A stretch of 64,000 bases of DNA from Catenaria anguillulae PL171 (GCA_002102555.1 MCFL01000007.1:310001-374000); one strand, 5' to 3'; positions 1-11,850 are shown, numbered from the stretch's first letter. Translations and numbers: made by a program. Notes: a model not told the origin generated them from the letters alone.

Positions 1-1508
1 CTCGCTGCTGCACTGGTGCTCGCGGCCCCGCCTTCACCCGCACGTAGCGTGGCCATGACGGCCAGACGCCCAGCATCCGCTTCGCCATCATCGTCATCGT
101 CTTTGCCATCCGTACTGGAACCTGAACCAACTGACGCTGCCGCACCCCCTGAACCACCCAAAGTGGATCCCGCCAAAGCACCCGCACTTGCTGCCGCTGC
201 CGCAGCCTTAGCCGCCGCCACTGCCGCAGCTTCTCGACGTTCCTTTGGCACGCCCGCATCCAGTTTAAACACCTTGAATCCAGGCGGGCATGCGTCAACC
301 CGCTTGTTGACAATCAAACACAGCCCACGGTCCTCCTTGAACGTCCCGTCGTCGCGCATGTACACGTAGGCATTGTATGTCTTGAGGTGCGGATCCGGAG
401 AGAGTTGGCGGAGCTGCTTGTACTCGCGCACGTATGGGTTGATGCGGTCCATGATCTCGGCGAGCTTGGCCATGGTCTCTTGGCGGATGACCTTGCTAGG
501 CGCATTGTCGACGAGCAATACGCGTGGAAGCGAAAGTGAGCGGGCGGCGAGAAAGGTGCAGTTGCCCTTGAGGTACAAAAAGCAAAGACGCTCGAGCTCA
601 GACACGGGTTTGTTAAGGGCACCGCGCTCCGTAATGAAGTGACCCATTTGCAAAGCGCGATTGGCCGCCCGTGCCTTGTCTCGCAACTCGGCGTCGCTCA
701 CATCGGCAAGGTTCCACAGCTCGTCCGGGCACTTCGGCAAGATGTTGAGCGCCGACAAAAACTCGTACACCATACCGCCATTGGCCGAGCGCTCGCCACA
801 GCAAGTGGTCGGTGGTTCAACGTCAAGAATACGGCCGGCTCCGTCGCGCAGGCAAGCGCGCGCATGACCGCACACGGGACAGTAAGCATCCCATTGCAGT
901 CGGTGAGGACGGACGTCCGCGAGGTTGATGTCGGGAATGAGGGCGGCAGAGCCAACAGGTTGAGCAGGTTTTGGCGGGACAGGGCGGAGATCCATGAGCG
1001 AAGGCGCAGTCGTCTGCCTTGGACGAGCTGGGTGAGGCGTTGTTGCTGCATCGCGCTTCGGGCGACCACCTCGAGGCGTTCGGTTGATAAGTGTATCTTG
1101 AGCGTGTATGACACGAGGAACAGGAGCCGTGAGGGCAGTGCATGGCGCGATTGGTTGATTGGAAGCCGGGGTGCCAGTCCGGCCTTGCTGTTGATGACCG
1201 GGGGCTGGAGAAATCGGTGTCTATTGGCGCAGGTAATGAAAAAGCATTGAGGAATGGTTCAGCGACACTACATAGAGTAAGTAGCGTACAGGAGGATGGC
1301 GTTGTAGAGAACTAACGTGACCCAGAATGGAGTGGAGCGTTTCAGTCGGCAAGCGTGGAGTGGTTGAATGCCATTGCTGCGGATCGAAACCCATCGCTGA
1401 GAGATGTGTTCCTTGGCGAATGGCAGCTGTTGCTGCGGGAGCGGGTCCCTGGAAGCCGGTGATGATTGGCGGTGCTTGATGAGGAACAGGAGGGCGATAC
1501 TGAAGGAA

Positions 1509-1542
<34 letters not shown>

Positions 1543-1928
1543 GACGACGACGGCTCCGGGATGAACGCTTGTTGTTGTTGGTACTGGTGTAGGTGCTGCT
1601 GGTACAGGATATGCTGTTGCTCCTGTAGCCCCGGCGGTAAGAGAAGGGCGTCTTGTGCGCGCATATCAGGATGATGCATCAAATGATCTGTCGGCCTTGC
1701 CGGCGCGGTAGGAGCTGGCGGGGCAGGAGTGATGGGTTGAGACAGAGTCGTGGGACGACCGATGATGGGTTGAGGCTGAGGTAATAGCGGATGTGCGAGC
1801 GGCTGCTGAAGAAAGATTGCCGCCAGCCACCGCTGGTAGCCAGCTGGGTCCATTTGTGGATGTGGCGGTGGACCAAACCGCAAGAGATTGTTGATGTAGA
1901 AGTTGTTGTTGCTGATGTTGCTGGTCAT
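1..1928 (-). CDS. Gln-rich protein with Helitron-like Cys region (3' end beyond window)
   Basis: The protein starts at an ATG at 1928 (an in-frame ATG at 2009 is also possible) and runs leftward off the window. The N-terminal part is rich in Pro and Gln, with a run of about 12 Gln from a CTG/CAG array near 1510-1543. One intron is inferred at about 1287-1220: the upstream frame closes in a TAG that is also an acceptor, and the downstream exon stays open to base 1. The second exon has a CPVCGHA pair, then TTCCGER, then an INPYVREYKQL motif at about 440-470, followed by Ala-rich and Asp-rich low complexity. The order Cx2C, CCG, conserved Asn helix, NPYV resembles the N-terminal region of Helitron transposase proteins, but no Rep or helicase motif is visible here. 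The identity is tentative; it could be an unrelated lineage-specific zinc protein. Confidence 0.5.
1509..1545. repeat. CTG/CAG trinucleotide array
   Basis: About 12 consecutive CTG triplets on the plus strand encode a polyglutamine tract in the minus-strand gene. Shorter Gln runs lie on both sides. Confidence 0.9.
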
Positions 1929-2476
1929 GGTGAGAAATACGAACGCAATGTGTATTATGTATATTAATAATTCATTTGACATGGAAAGAGGGATGAGATC
2001 TGTTGACAAAGAATGGAGATCTGTTTGCCAACTACAGTCAAGGACGCGTCAGTCAAAGCCAGATCTACGACGCGGACAGGAAAGTCGGCAGTGGCGGGCA
2101 GTGGGTAGTATAATGGAAGGATGCCAGTAGTGGCGAGCAGTGGGCTGTCGGCAGTATAATGGGTGGATGCCTCATCAGATAAGGGTGTTGACATGGTGGA
2201 AGGATAGAGAATAGTCGAGTTGACCAACCAACACTGGGTGACCAACCAACATGCACAACTGCTGCTGTGTCCGTCCGTACTGACACTCTTGTGCGTCCAC
2301 GAGTGAGCGTGTGACTGGACACATGACTTTTCGCGCCTGGTTCAAAAAAAACGTTTGAATATATAAGGTGGATGATCTCAAAGTAAATGAAGAATTTACA
2401 AATTTATCACATCCATCAAGATCAACTTGAAGGCAAGACACAGACACTCCGCAACGTTAACAAAACATAACATAAC
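1929..2476. promoter_or_regulatory. Divergent intergenic region with TATA-like box
   Basis: The region separates the minus-strand Gln-rich gene from the plus-strand Heh1-like gene and is AT-richer than the coding sequence. A TATA-like AATATATAAGG lies at about 2357-2368, roughly 110 bases before the ATG at 2477. Short imperfect repeats around 2090-2170 (AGTGGCGGGCAGTGGGTAGTATAATGG and variants) occur upstream of it. No ORF here looks coding. Confidence 0.5.
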
Positions 2477-4533
2477 ATGGAGTACGCGCACTTGCACTCG
2501 GCACCAGAGTGGCTCAGCGACTCGTTCGACGTCACAAAGGCCACCAAATGGGACCTCCGCCGATGGATGGGCCTCTACGACGTGCCCGTCCCCGCCGCCG
2601 ACGTCAGGCTGGCCGACCTGCGCCGCCTCTTTCTCGACCACGTCTACGCCAACCGCAGGGCACTCATCAAGCGCTACCACTCACTGCCGCTTCCGTCCCA
2701 AGCGTCAGCCTCCCTCTCGCCCATCCCCTCCGTCACCCCGGAACGCGTCTCGTCCGTCCAGGTCAATGTGCGTGACAATCCTGCCGCCGCAGCGGCCGTG
2801 GCCAGTGGCATGATTTCGTCTGCCCAAGACTCTCCGTCGGCGTCTGCTGCCGCTGCGTCTCGGAGGCGCAAGCAGCAGCATCAACAAGAGCACCAGCAGC
2901 CCACCGCCCAACAAGCGCACGCCGTCCTCAAACCGCCCGTCTTCAACCGATCATCCATCTTCGTGCAAGAGGATGACGACGAGCCTTCCTCACGACGCAC
3001 AGTCAAACCTTTGCCTGCCTCTGCAACCTCGTCATCCACTTCCTATCGGCCGTCTGCGGACCGAAGGCACAACTCCAATAATCAGGATCAAGACTTCTTC
3101 TCGCGACGCACTGTGCGTCCATCTGAACCCAAACCCTCAGCAGACTCCCAACCGGAAGACCTCTCTATCACTCCAACCCGCCCTGCCTTCTCTTCTCACA
3201 TCCCAAGCACTCTTGAATCGCCGCCGTCCCTGCCCGTTTGGACGCCGCAACTCGGGGCGATCGCTGCTGCTCAAGCCCTCTCACACCGGCCCACAAGCAT
3301 TCCCGCCCCGCGGCCACCCGTCGCACCTTCCACTACCCTCTCTCCGTCGATCGAGTTCCGCGGCCCGCTGCGCTCCTCCCAACCAAGGCTCAAGTCAACC
3401 AAGAAGCCTTTCCGGCGCTCGCGCACAGACACCGTGTGCTCGCGCCTTGGCCTTTTGCTTCCAACTCTCCTATTGACTTGGTTGGCCGCCTGGGTGTACG
3501 TGCGCGCCACTTTACCTTACTGCCCAACCACTGCATCTGCCCGTCCACGCACTCTGCCGCCAAAAGCCCATGCACACGCTTGGCGCACTTGGCTTGCGGG
3601 CGGGCTCACGTGCCACGCATGCCCGCCCACGCCCGCTGCGACGCACAAGGCCGCCTGGTTGCGTGCAAGGACAAGGAGTCCATGTTGCAACCCTTGGGGT
3701 GGTCGCTTGCCGCGGGCGGCCGCGAGTTTGCATGTGTGCCTGACGACCAGCTGCGTGCCAATGTGGAAAAGGTGGTGCACGAGGTGGTGCAAGACTTGCG
3801 CCAAAGTGCAGGCCGCGCGCAATGTGTGGCCGAGTCAGGCGGCAACAAGGGTGACGCAAGCAGTGCTTGGGTCACCAGGAAGGACGTGCGTGAACAATAC
3901 ATTGCGCGCGCACTCTCCCATGTTGCACGTGGCGTACCACCGGCCAACTGGCCGTGTACGCCGACCGCGCACTCGCCCTCGTGTTCACGGACCCAGACTT
4001 TGCCACCGACTTGGACCGCACTTTGGGTTCACGACGACATGTATGCGCTGGAAGACGACTTGGACCGCGTGCGGGCGCTGCGGCCCGTGTACCCGCTCAC
4101 GTGCCGCATGCGCCGCGCCCTGCGTGCCATGGTCCACGAGTACTGGCGCCAAGCCCTTGGCGCACTCACAGCGGCTCTGATTGCAACCGCTTGGCGCAAA
4201 CGGTACTTGCGCAACCTGTACTTGCGCGAACTGGCCGCGTCCTTGGCCGTCCAAGTCACCGAGTTGCTGGCACGCCAGCCTGTTGGCGATGTGCTCGGGT
4301 TTCATGCAGTGCATTCAAAGTTCAAGCGCGAGTATGTGGACAAGCTGGCCAAAGTCACGGTGGCAGAGTGGGGCCGCGTGTGGTATGCGGTCGAGGTCGA
4401 GTTGGAAAGGGATCATAATGTCCGGCGCGTATGCGTGCAACATCGCGGGCAGGCCGTGGAGGCGTGGGAGTGGGTCGGGTTTGAGGCGTTGGCCGACAAG
4501 GACGGGTCGAGTGGAAAGACCAAGGCGGAGTAG
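2477..4533 (+). CDS. Heh1/Src1/MAN1-type inner nuclear membrane protein, frameshifted
   Basis: The N-terminus (about residues 1-65) reads as a helix-extension-helix/LEM-like fold with a WDLRRWM core, followed by a long Ser/Pro-rich linker. A transmembrane helix at about 3447-3510 is followed by a luminal Cys-containing MSC (Man1-Src1 C-terminal) domain with CHACPP and HARCDAQGR pieces, a second membrane helix (ALGALTAALIATAW) and a C-terminal nucleoplasmic part. Family members tether chromatin to the inner nuclear membrane and help monitor nuclear pores. The CHACPP and HARC halves are in different frames and join if one C is missing near 3625. A second stretch at about 3940-4010 reads best in yet another frame (LAVYADRALALVF). 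No intron explains these, so sequence error or decay is likely. The family call rests on architecture. Confidence 0.65.
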
Positions 4534-4536
4534 TTA

Positions 4537-5070
4537 TTAGTTAGGTAGGCGGTTGAGGTGTGAGTGTGGCTGTAGTTTTTGAAAACATAACCAATAACGT
4601 GCTGCTTCTGTCTTGCTCGCCAAGTGATTCGTCCAGTGACACACATGTGACTGAACACCACAAATCCAAAATCGCGACTCGCAGGTGTCCCCGGAGAATG
4701 GCCCGACAGACAGCCATGACTTGGCAAGCGCAAATGAAACTGTATCCATGAAAGTACATTTGCCCGTATGACCCGGCCGTGACTCTGTGACCCCCCAACC
4801 CCATCCTAATTCGTGACTTGATCGCTGCTGCCGCCGCCGTCCCTTGGATCCGACCTGTTGCCCCGCGTCGAATCCGAACCGTCGTCGTCGCTGCCAGCCC
4901 TCAAATCCCCACCGTCGCCGCCGCCGTGTCTCTGCTCACCACCCTGACCGCCGTCGTCGCCACTCGTCGACTTGGCGCCTTTTCTCCCTCTCGTATCCTT
5001 ATCCTTCGACTGCCGTGTCAAGCTTCCGTGCCATCCCTGCCCTTTTCCCACTCCACCACAACGGCGCACC
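4537..5070. other. Intergenic, no gene seen
   Basis: This stretch holds the 3' flank of the Heh1-like gene and the upstream region of RNase Z. The last 150 bases are rich in CCG-type trinucleotides. No convincing coding signal was found. Confidence 0.5.
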
Positions 5071-7804
5071 ATGAAATACTCTGTCCAAATTCTCGGCGCC
5101 GGCGCTACCGACTGCGCCCCTTCGGTGCTCTTCATGTTCGACTCGCAGCGGTACCTCGTCAACTGCGGCGAAGGCACGCAGAGGTATTGCACCGAGCACA
5201 AGATCCGTCTGCCAAAGCTGAAAAACATCTTGTTTTCTCGTCTGCACTGGGAAACGGTCGGGGGTTGCCCGGCATGCTGCTGACGCTATCGGATGCCACG
5301 GCCGAATCCATGCCTGGCCCCATCCAATTGCACGGCCCGCCCAACATGCATCGTCTCATGGCGTCGTTCCGCCACTTTATTTATGCAGGCGTCATGAACT
5401 TCAACGTCAACGAGCGGTCCAGGAATGCCGGCGAGGTGTGCATGCGCTCAAGGATGAAAATGTGCAAGTGCAATCGGTTTTGTTGATTCCGTCGGGCCAG
5501 CAACACGAGGCCGAGATGTTGTCCGCACACGACAACGAGCAAGTCCGCTGGTGAGGCAGGGTCATTGACGATTTGCCCGAGCGATTCTCAAAGTGGATGC
5601 AACGCAACAAGGGCCCGAGACAGCAACCACCCATCAAGGGCGATGCTGCCAGTTTGATTGGCACGCCGTTCCCTTGCTCTGTGGCCTATGTGTTTCGCGG
5701 GCCCGAAGTCCCGGGAAAGTTTGATGTCCAGGCTGCAAAAGCTCTGGGTTTGAAGCCTGGCCCAAACTTTGGTACGCTCATCTCTTTCATTTTCAGTCCT
5801 TGCTCTGGTTGGAATTGACCTCTGCTCCGTTTCCTTGATAACCCACGCAATAGGACGCTTGCAGCGCGGTCTTTCGGTCACGCTCGATGACGGCCGAGTT
5901 ATCCAGCCCTCGGACGTTGTTGGCCCGGCCAAACCCGCCCAAGTGTTTTCCGTCCTGGACCTGCCGACTGTCGAACATGTCCGCACCGCCCACGCGAGCG
6001 ATCCGCTGGCCGCCATCCTTGACCACGGCAATCCAAAGGACGTGGTTGCCTTTCACTTGGTTGGCAAATCCGTTGCACAAACGCCCGAATTTGCTGCCCT
6101 CGTGCAGGACACGACCCGTTTCCACCCGTCCACGCGCCACTTTCTCATTGGCCCAGACTATGCGGGCGAGCCCGTAAGCTTCACCTCATCGGCCGTGACC
6201 CAGTCCATGTTCAACTTGACCGTCCCCGGCTACTTTCCCGCGTACCAACAAGAGCCCGCACGTCACACGCTCTCGCCCGTGGCAAACCTGCCCAGTGTGA
6301 CCCTGGCCAAGCCGCTCACCAACATTGGCATTGAGCCAAAGTACATTGTCGAGCCCATGGAGCACGCCAAGCGCGCAGACATTCTGGCCACTGCGTCCCG
6401 ATTGATTGCATCCAACGACAAGTTGAAGGATCATACGACCGAGTGCGTGCCCGTCACTCAAGACGATGGCGATTGGGTCATTGTCCCGCTGGGCACTGGG
6501 TCGGCCATCCCAAGCATCTTCCGCAACGTGTCGTCGACCTTGATCTCCACACCTGCAGGTCCCATCTTGCTCGACTGTGGCGAAGGCACCCTTGGCCAGC
6601 TCTCGCGCTTGCTGCCTGTTGACTCGGACGCGCCCGCGGCAACCTTGGCCCCAACCAACCTGGTCCAACTGCGCCACCCGACGCTCCAGCACTTGTTGTC
6701 GTCGCTCAGGCTCATTTTTGTTTCGCACTTGCACGCCGACCACCATTTGGGCCTTGCACGCATCTTGTGTGAGACGAACCATGCAATCACCATCATTGGC
6801 CCGTGGCGATTATGGAACTATTTGCGCGAACTCGACTCATTCCATCCAATCAAGCTCGATCGCATCACATTTGTGGATGCGGGCGACTTGCTGATTGACC
6901 CAACTGCCGCAAAGGCTGCGCAAACGGCAGGCAAAGGGTACCGAGGCGGTGGCGCAAACAAGCAAAAGGCTACTGCTGCCCGTCCGGATGCCAAGGTGGA
7001 ACCAACACCGTCCCAAGTAAGCCCAATGGCACTCGCTTCCGTCGCCACGGATGCATTTGGCAGGACAACATCAAACAATCAGCGCAAACGGTCGCGTTCT
7101 CCCTCGCCATCTTCACCTGCGCGCGCTGGTACCGCCGGAACCACGTCCGCCCAAGCCGACGATGCCGCTGCCGTGTCCACAACGCTGGTCGAAACCGAGC
7201 TCGATCGGCCCATGGACGACCTGGCCCTTGGCCCGCTCGCCGACGGCCTGCTTGACATTACCGAGCTCCCACGCACGCCCGACCGGCTGGTGCCCGTGCT
7301 CGCATCCTACGAGCTTGCATCACTGCACACGACCGTGGTGGTGCACCGGTCGTTTAGCTATGCCCTACGGCTCGTGTCGAGCGCCTCTCCAGACTTGTCG
7401 CTCGTGTTTTCGGGCGATACGCGCCCGACTGACCGGCTCGTGCAACTTGGCCGCGCAGGTGGACTGCGCCCGCAACTCTTGATTCACGAGGCCACGTTTG
7501 AGTCGGACATGGGCGACGAGGCGAAAGCAAAACTGCATTCCACCACTGCTGAGGCCGTCACGGTGTTTGAGCGCATGGGCGCGTGCAACTTGTTACTGAC
7601 GCACTTTTCGCAGCGGTATCCAAAGATGCCCAGATTGAAAAGGCCATGCATCCCGAGAACATCGCCGTGGCGTTTGATTTGATGGCATTGCCGCTGCGCA
7701 AGGTGAGGGATTTGGCCGAGTTTGGCAACGTGATCGCGAGCGTGTGCAGGCAACAGGCAGAGTTGGCCAGGATGGAGGAGGCCGGGGTCGCTGGTGGCCA
7801 GTAA
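5071..7804 (+). CDS. Long-form tRNase Z (ELAC2/Trz1), frameshifted
   Basis: This is the endonuclease that removes tRNA 3' trailers in nucleus and mitochondria. The ATG follows a CACC context. The N-terminal half holds the degenerate beta-lactamase fold (YLVNCGEGTQRYC, then WETVGG/LPGMLLTL). The C-terminal half holds the catalytic fold with LLDCGEGTLGQL and the metal motif SHLHADHHLGL at about 6726-6758, then FSGDTRPTDRL and LLTHFSQRYPK. An intron is inferred at 5772-5853. The reading frame slips by one base near 5262 (run of G), near 5437 and near 7624 (CCAAAG where PKDAQIE needs CCAAAAG), and an in-frame TGA lies at 5552-5554. Each slip is repaired by one added base, so the gene is probably functional and the sequence imperfect. 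A Ser-rich insert at about 6930-7170 is lineage-specific. Confidence 0.9.
5772..5853 (+). other. Intron in RNase Z gene
   Basis: The donor GTACGC and acceptor AATAG join PGPNF-G to GRLQRGLSV in phase 1, giving an unbroken N-terminal to C-terminal linker. Confidence 0.75.
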
Positions 7805-8590
7805 AAAGTGTAGCTTGTCCTCATGTATACACTTGTCGCTTGCCTCCACTCTTGTTTGAGCCACCAGTCTACAGCCAGTCTGACAGGCAAGGATTGAGAT
7901 ATTCTCGCTGTCTTCGGTGTGACATACAAATGTATCTTTGTTTTGCAAACATGAAAACTTAATCGTTTCGAATGTGAAAGCTCCCAAAGTTGCAAGCAAG
8001 GTATAACATGCTCCACTCGAGCGATCCATCGGCACTGTCTACCGTCACTGGCTGGCACGCTTCAGGTACAATGACTGACGTCGGCGACGACCGGTTGGCC
8101 AAACCACAGTCCTGGCCTCTGAATGGCGGGCTCTTGGTTCTCCGAGCGATTGGCAACCCAAGTCGCCGCAGTGGTCCCGTAGACAGAGTCTCACGTGTGA
8201 CAACATGCCCTCGACTCTGACTTAGTGGCATCATGGGCGTCCTTGCGTGCCGCGGCAGGAGCGGGCAACCTGTTAACATACAACTGGGGTATCAATCCCC
8301 CGGTGCTAGACATACCCGCCAAACGACCGCCAAACGACCGTGACGAGGGAGCTCGAGGATCAGTCGATGGATGCAATTGCAACAGAAAACAATCAGTGTC
8401 TTCATCCAAGAGGCAGGACAACCTGGTAACGTGACAGTGAACCTCGCAGTCGCGATCGATGTTTACTTGCCATTACTTCAACAGTATCGATCGACTGGAC
8501 TGGACCGCCAAACAATGCAAGGTATTGCGTGACATACATGAATACACTCGATGCAATCCTCATATGCACTCATACCCCGTGCTTGCAACA
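7805..8590. other. Intergenic, no gene seen
   Basis: This is the 3' flank of RNase Z and the upstream region of the ADAM gene. ORFs on both strands are short and without recognisable motifs. An imperfect direct repeat CCGCCAAACGACCG / CCGCCAAACGACCG occurs at about 8318-8340. Confidence 0.45.
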
Positions 8591-8599
8591 TGTCTTCCT

Positions 8600-11463
8600 G
8601 CCCAGCTTACGCCCCCTCGACCCATTGCAGTCAAGCCAGAACGCGTCCCGCGGCCCGACCATTCTTCTTCCTCATGTCTTCAAGTTCCGACGAACGACAG
8701 CCGGCCTGCTCTTCGTGTCCCTCTTCTTCTTCTTCTTCCAGTCTTCGCTCAACTCGTCTACCTTTGCCGCTAGCACGAGTCATGGCTCTACCCATGGTCT
8801 CTCCAGGATTCGCGTGCTTGATCCGTCTGCGATCACTCTGGTTCAACACCGCCCAGTCTACGCACGGCCCTACATGGCAGCGACAGGGTTCCCGCCGCCA
8901 TGCTCGAAGTGAAGGTCGGCGACAATCATGTACATAGATTCGAGGTGATGCCGTGGGATGGGCTGCACCCGAAAGCAGATCCCGGATTACATTCGGAATT
9001 CGTGGCGTTAACGGGTCCGTGGCCAGAGTCGCTCTGGTTGATCACTGACAGTATCTCCGCTACAATTGTGTGCATTCGGCTGATGCAATTGTCTACCGCC
9101 AGGCAAGTTGCTGCTCGACGACTGGTCGCATCCTCTTCAGATCACCATGACGCCTCGTTTTTGTTTCGACGATCCACCGAGTATGCCTGCCCGAAATGCG
9201 ATCGCCTGCTCAACGCCTGAAAGTGACTGACTCTTGTACTCCAGACTTGGACTCTCACTGATTGACGCACACTTTACAATCTACGGTGACGGCTACCACA
9301 TCACTCAAATTGCCAAATACAACCACTTGCGTCGCCGCCATCTCGACGCAAGTGTACCGCACTCAACCCACGAATCTGCGCTTGTCATGTACCAATCCTC
9401 TGATCGAACGCGGCCAGATTCAAATGCAACCAACTATGTCTGCGGATCCGACAGCCTTCCCACCGTTTCGCGCGACTTGCTGCTCCACGCTGACCCGCTC
9501 ACGTCGCTACAATCACACTCACCGTTTCAAATGCTCATGCGTCGGCAGACAGCTCCACGTGGTTGCCCAACCAGTACGCGGCAGCTGCTCAATCCACTGC
9601 ATAACCATATCCATCTACTGCTCACACTCTGACGACTGGCAGGCAAAAAAATTGTATACACTGGCGTCGCCCTCGACTGCACCTACATCACCAAGCACGG
9701 CTCGGTGCAAGCCGCCCGCGAACGTGCCCTGTCCAACTTTCTGTCCGTGTCCAACCTGTTTTCAAAGCAGTTTAACATGCAAATCGGCGTCCTGGACGTT
9801 GTCGCCTTCCCACAATGCAACGACACGAGTTCGCCAGCCTTCAACGTGCCGTGCAGCCCGGCCTTCGACATGGGCGACCGGCTGTCGGCCTTTTCGCAAT
9901 GGCGAGGGACACGCCAAGACGGCGCAGGCCTGTGGCACCTGTACACTGCATGTTCGTCAGGATCGACGATTGGTTTGGCATGGCTCAACATGGTGTGCAA
10001 TTCGCGCGCGTTTTCGCAAGCCGCGGCCGACGGGTCCACAGAGTACGTGTCGGGAACGGGCGTGACCGCATCCCCACCGTCGCTGCCGCCCGATGGCGAG
10101 TGGCTCATCACGGCGCACGAGATTGGACACAACATGGGCGGCAGGCATGATTGTACACCCAACACAGATTGTTCGTCGGGTGGATCAAACTTGGGGTGTT
10201 GCTCGTGTGCGGCGGCCGCGGGCGGCGCATGTAATGCGTGTTCCACATCGTTTGTCATGAATCCAGTAACCAGGGTCGATAGCCCACAGTTTAGTCCGTG
10301 CTCGGCAAACGAGATTTGCTCGAGGTATGGCGTGTTGGGGACGTGCTTTGCGGATCCAGGCACCAGGCCAGTCGTGAGCATTTCGCAGTGTGGCAACGGG
10401 ATCGTCGAGGACGGCGAGCAGTGTGACTGTGGCGGGCGAGATGGGTGTGCCAACAATGCGTGCTGCAACACGAATTGCACTCTCAAAGCAGGCGCAACAT
10501 GCGAGTGCGTTCCCGACCTGTTCCTCACTTTTCGTTGACTCATCCACCAAGGCTGACCTGTACCTTCACAAACGTACCCAGCGACAAGTCCGACGAATGC
10601 TGCCGCTCGTGCCAAATCGTGTCCAACAGCACCCGGACCATGTGCCGCCCATCCCGTGGCGAATGCGACAGACCCGAGTTTTGCGACGGAACTTCCAAGC
10701 TGTGTCCCAAGGACGAGTTTGCACCCAATGGCAACACGTGCCAACTTACGGGCGAGGGCGTCGTTGGGAACGTCACGACAGGCACTTGTGCAAGTGGGCA
10801 ATGTACGACTCGGGATCAACAGTGTATATTGCGTAGTCAGGTGGCGGGCGTCAATGCAACGGACATTGATGAAATCATGGGCGAATGGTGCGTTTATCTG
10901 TTGCGTATGGTTATCCAATGAATGGCCGTGATTCCTGACTGCCATCGTTTCGACAGCCCAAACCTCTTCACCGGACAGTGCAAGCTGTTTTGCCGTTCCA
11001 ACGTGTTTGGTTGTCGTCCGCTCTCGGGTTCATTTCTTGACGGGACGCCTTGCGGCAAGAGTGCGATTCCCGACTGTGTCGCTCCGTTTCTCAATCCTTG
11101 ACGCGCTGACCGACCCATGTTTCCCACACTTCTTTCGCAGAGGGAATGTGCTTCAATGGCGAATGCTCCGACGCCGACTTGGTCGGCGGCGCCATTGAAT
11201 GGATCTCGCGCAACTGGATTGTCTCGGCCATCATTGGCCTCGTCCTCTTGTGTGCCCTGGGTTTTCTCTTCAATCGTTTCTGCCGATGTTCGCAAAAGCG
11301 TGTTACGCGCACGGGACACCACCCTTCGCAGTCGAGGGCGGCCTTGCACCCATGGCACAGCCGAAACGAAATGGGTTTCTGGGTCGCAGGAAATTCTCAT
11401 GGCGGACCGCGCCCCGGCGCATTTGCAGCGGTAATGTGGTGGAGAATTGCATCTTCTGGCTGA
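8600..11463 (+). CDS. ADAM-type membrane metalloprotease with disintegrin domain
   Basis: This looks like a secreted or membrane adamalysin. A hydrophobic Leu/Phe-rich signal segment lies at about 8710-8745. It is followed by a prodomain-like stretch (LSRIRVLDPSA) broken by frame changes and probable introns to 9640. The peptidase domain runs from about 9640, with the zinc motif HEIGHNMGGRHD at about 10117-10152 and a Met-turn-like VMNP. A disintegrin domain with CGNGIVEDGEQCDCG begins near 10388. It continues after an intron as CCRSCQ and RPSRGECDRPEFCDG, followed by a Cys-rich part and CFNGECS. The protein ends with a single membrane helix (WIVSAIIGLVLLCALGFLF) at about 11212-11270 and a basic tail. 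Introns lie near 10525-10570, 10888-10957 and 11062-11141. The 5' end is uncertain. Filamentous fungi have ADM-type proteases with this domain order. Confidence 0.8.
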
Positions 11464-11850
11464 TAAGCAGGACTGCATCACTTTGTAACTTTTGCTCTTC
11501 ATCGAACATTTCTTTTCTGAAATGAAATCACAAACTCGCTCATCTCTTCGAGTCCGCCCTGAGAAGGTTGAACAAGGAACGTCTTGTCGCCCCAGATTGC
11601 CGTAGTCTCCAGTTAAGCTGGTCCTTCGACAATTCTATGCTACGGAACAATCAACTATCGGTACTTGATATATCTAATCCAACGCAACACCACCAAGAGC
11701 AAACAACCAACAAAAAGGCAAAACTGGCATGCAAAATCACAATCACGGGCCAAGGGGTGACGCTCATCCAATGAATGTTCATCAGCGGAAAGAAAATCCC
11801 AAGTCCATCAATGATGAAGAGACAACAAACAACAAGAAGAATCCATCCAC
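11464..11850. other. Convergent 3' flanks, no gene seen
   Basis: This AT-rich stretch lies between the converging ADAM and CAP genes. No coding signal was found. Confidence 0.5.

Noticed and set aside
1509..1545. CTG array as a CRISPR-like or regulatory repeat
   Set aside because: It is a plain codon repeat for Gln within a coding exon, with no spacers.
5551..5559. Nine-base GTGAGGCAG as a micro-intron removing the TGA
   Set aside because: Far too short for spliceosomal removal; a base error is simpler.
5071..7804. Programmed -1 frameshifting in RNase Z
   Set aside because: There is no slippery heptamer with downstream structure, several slips occur in one gene, and similar slips affect unrelated genes.
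9683..10945. A 420-codon open frame on the minus strand
   Set aside because: It lies antisense to the ADAM peptidase and disintegrin exons, whose motifs are unmistakable. Its openness follows from GC-rich codon bias.
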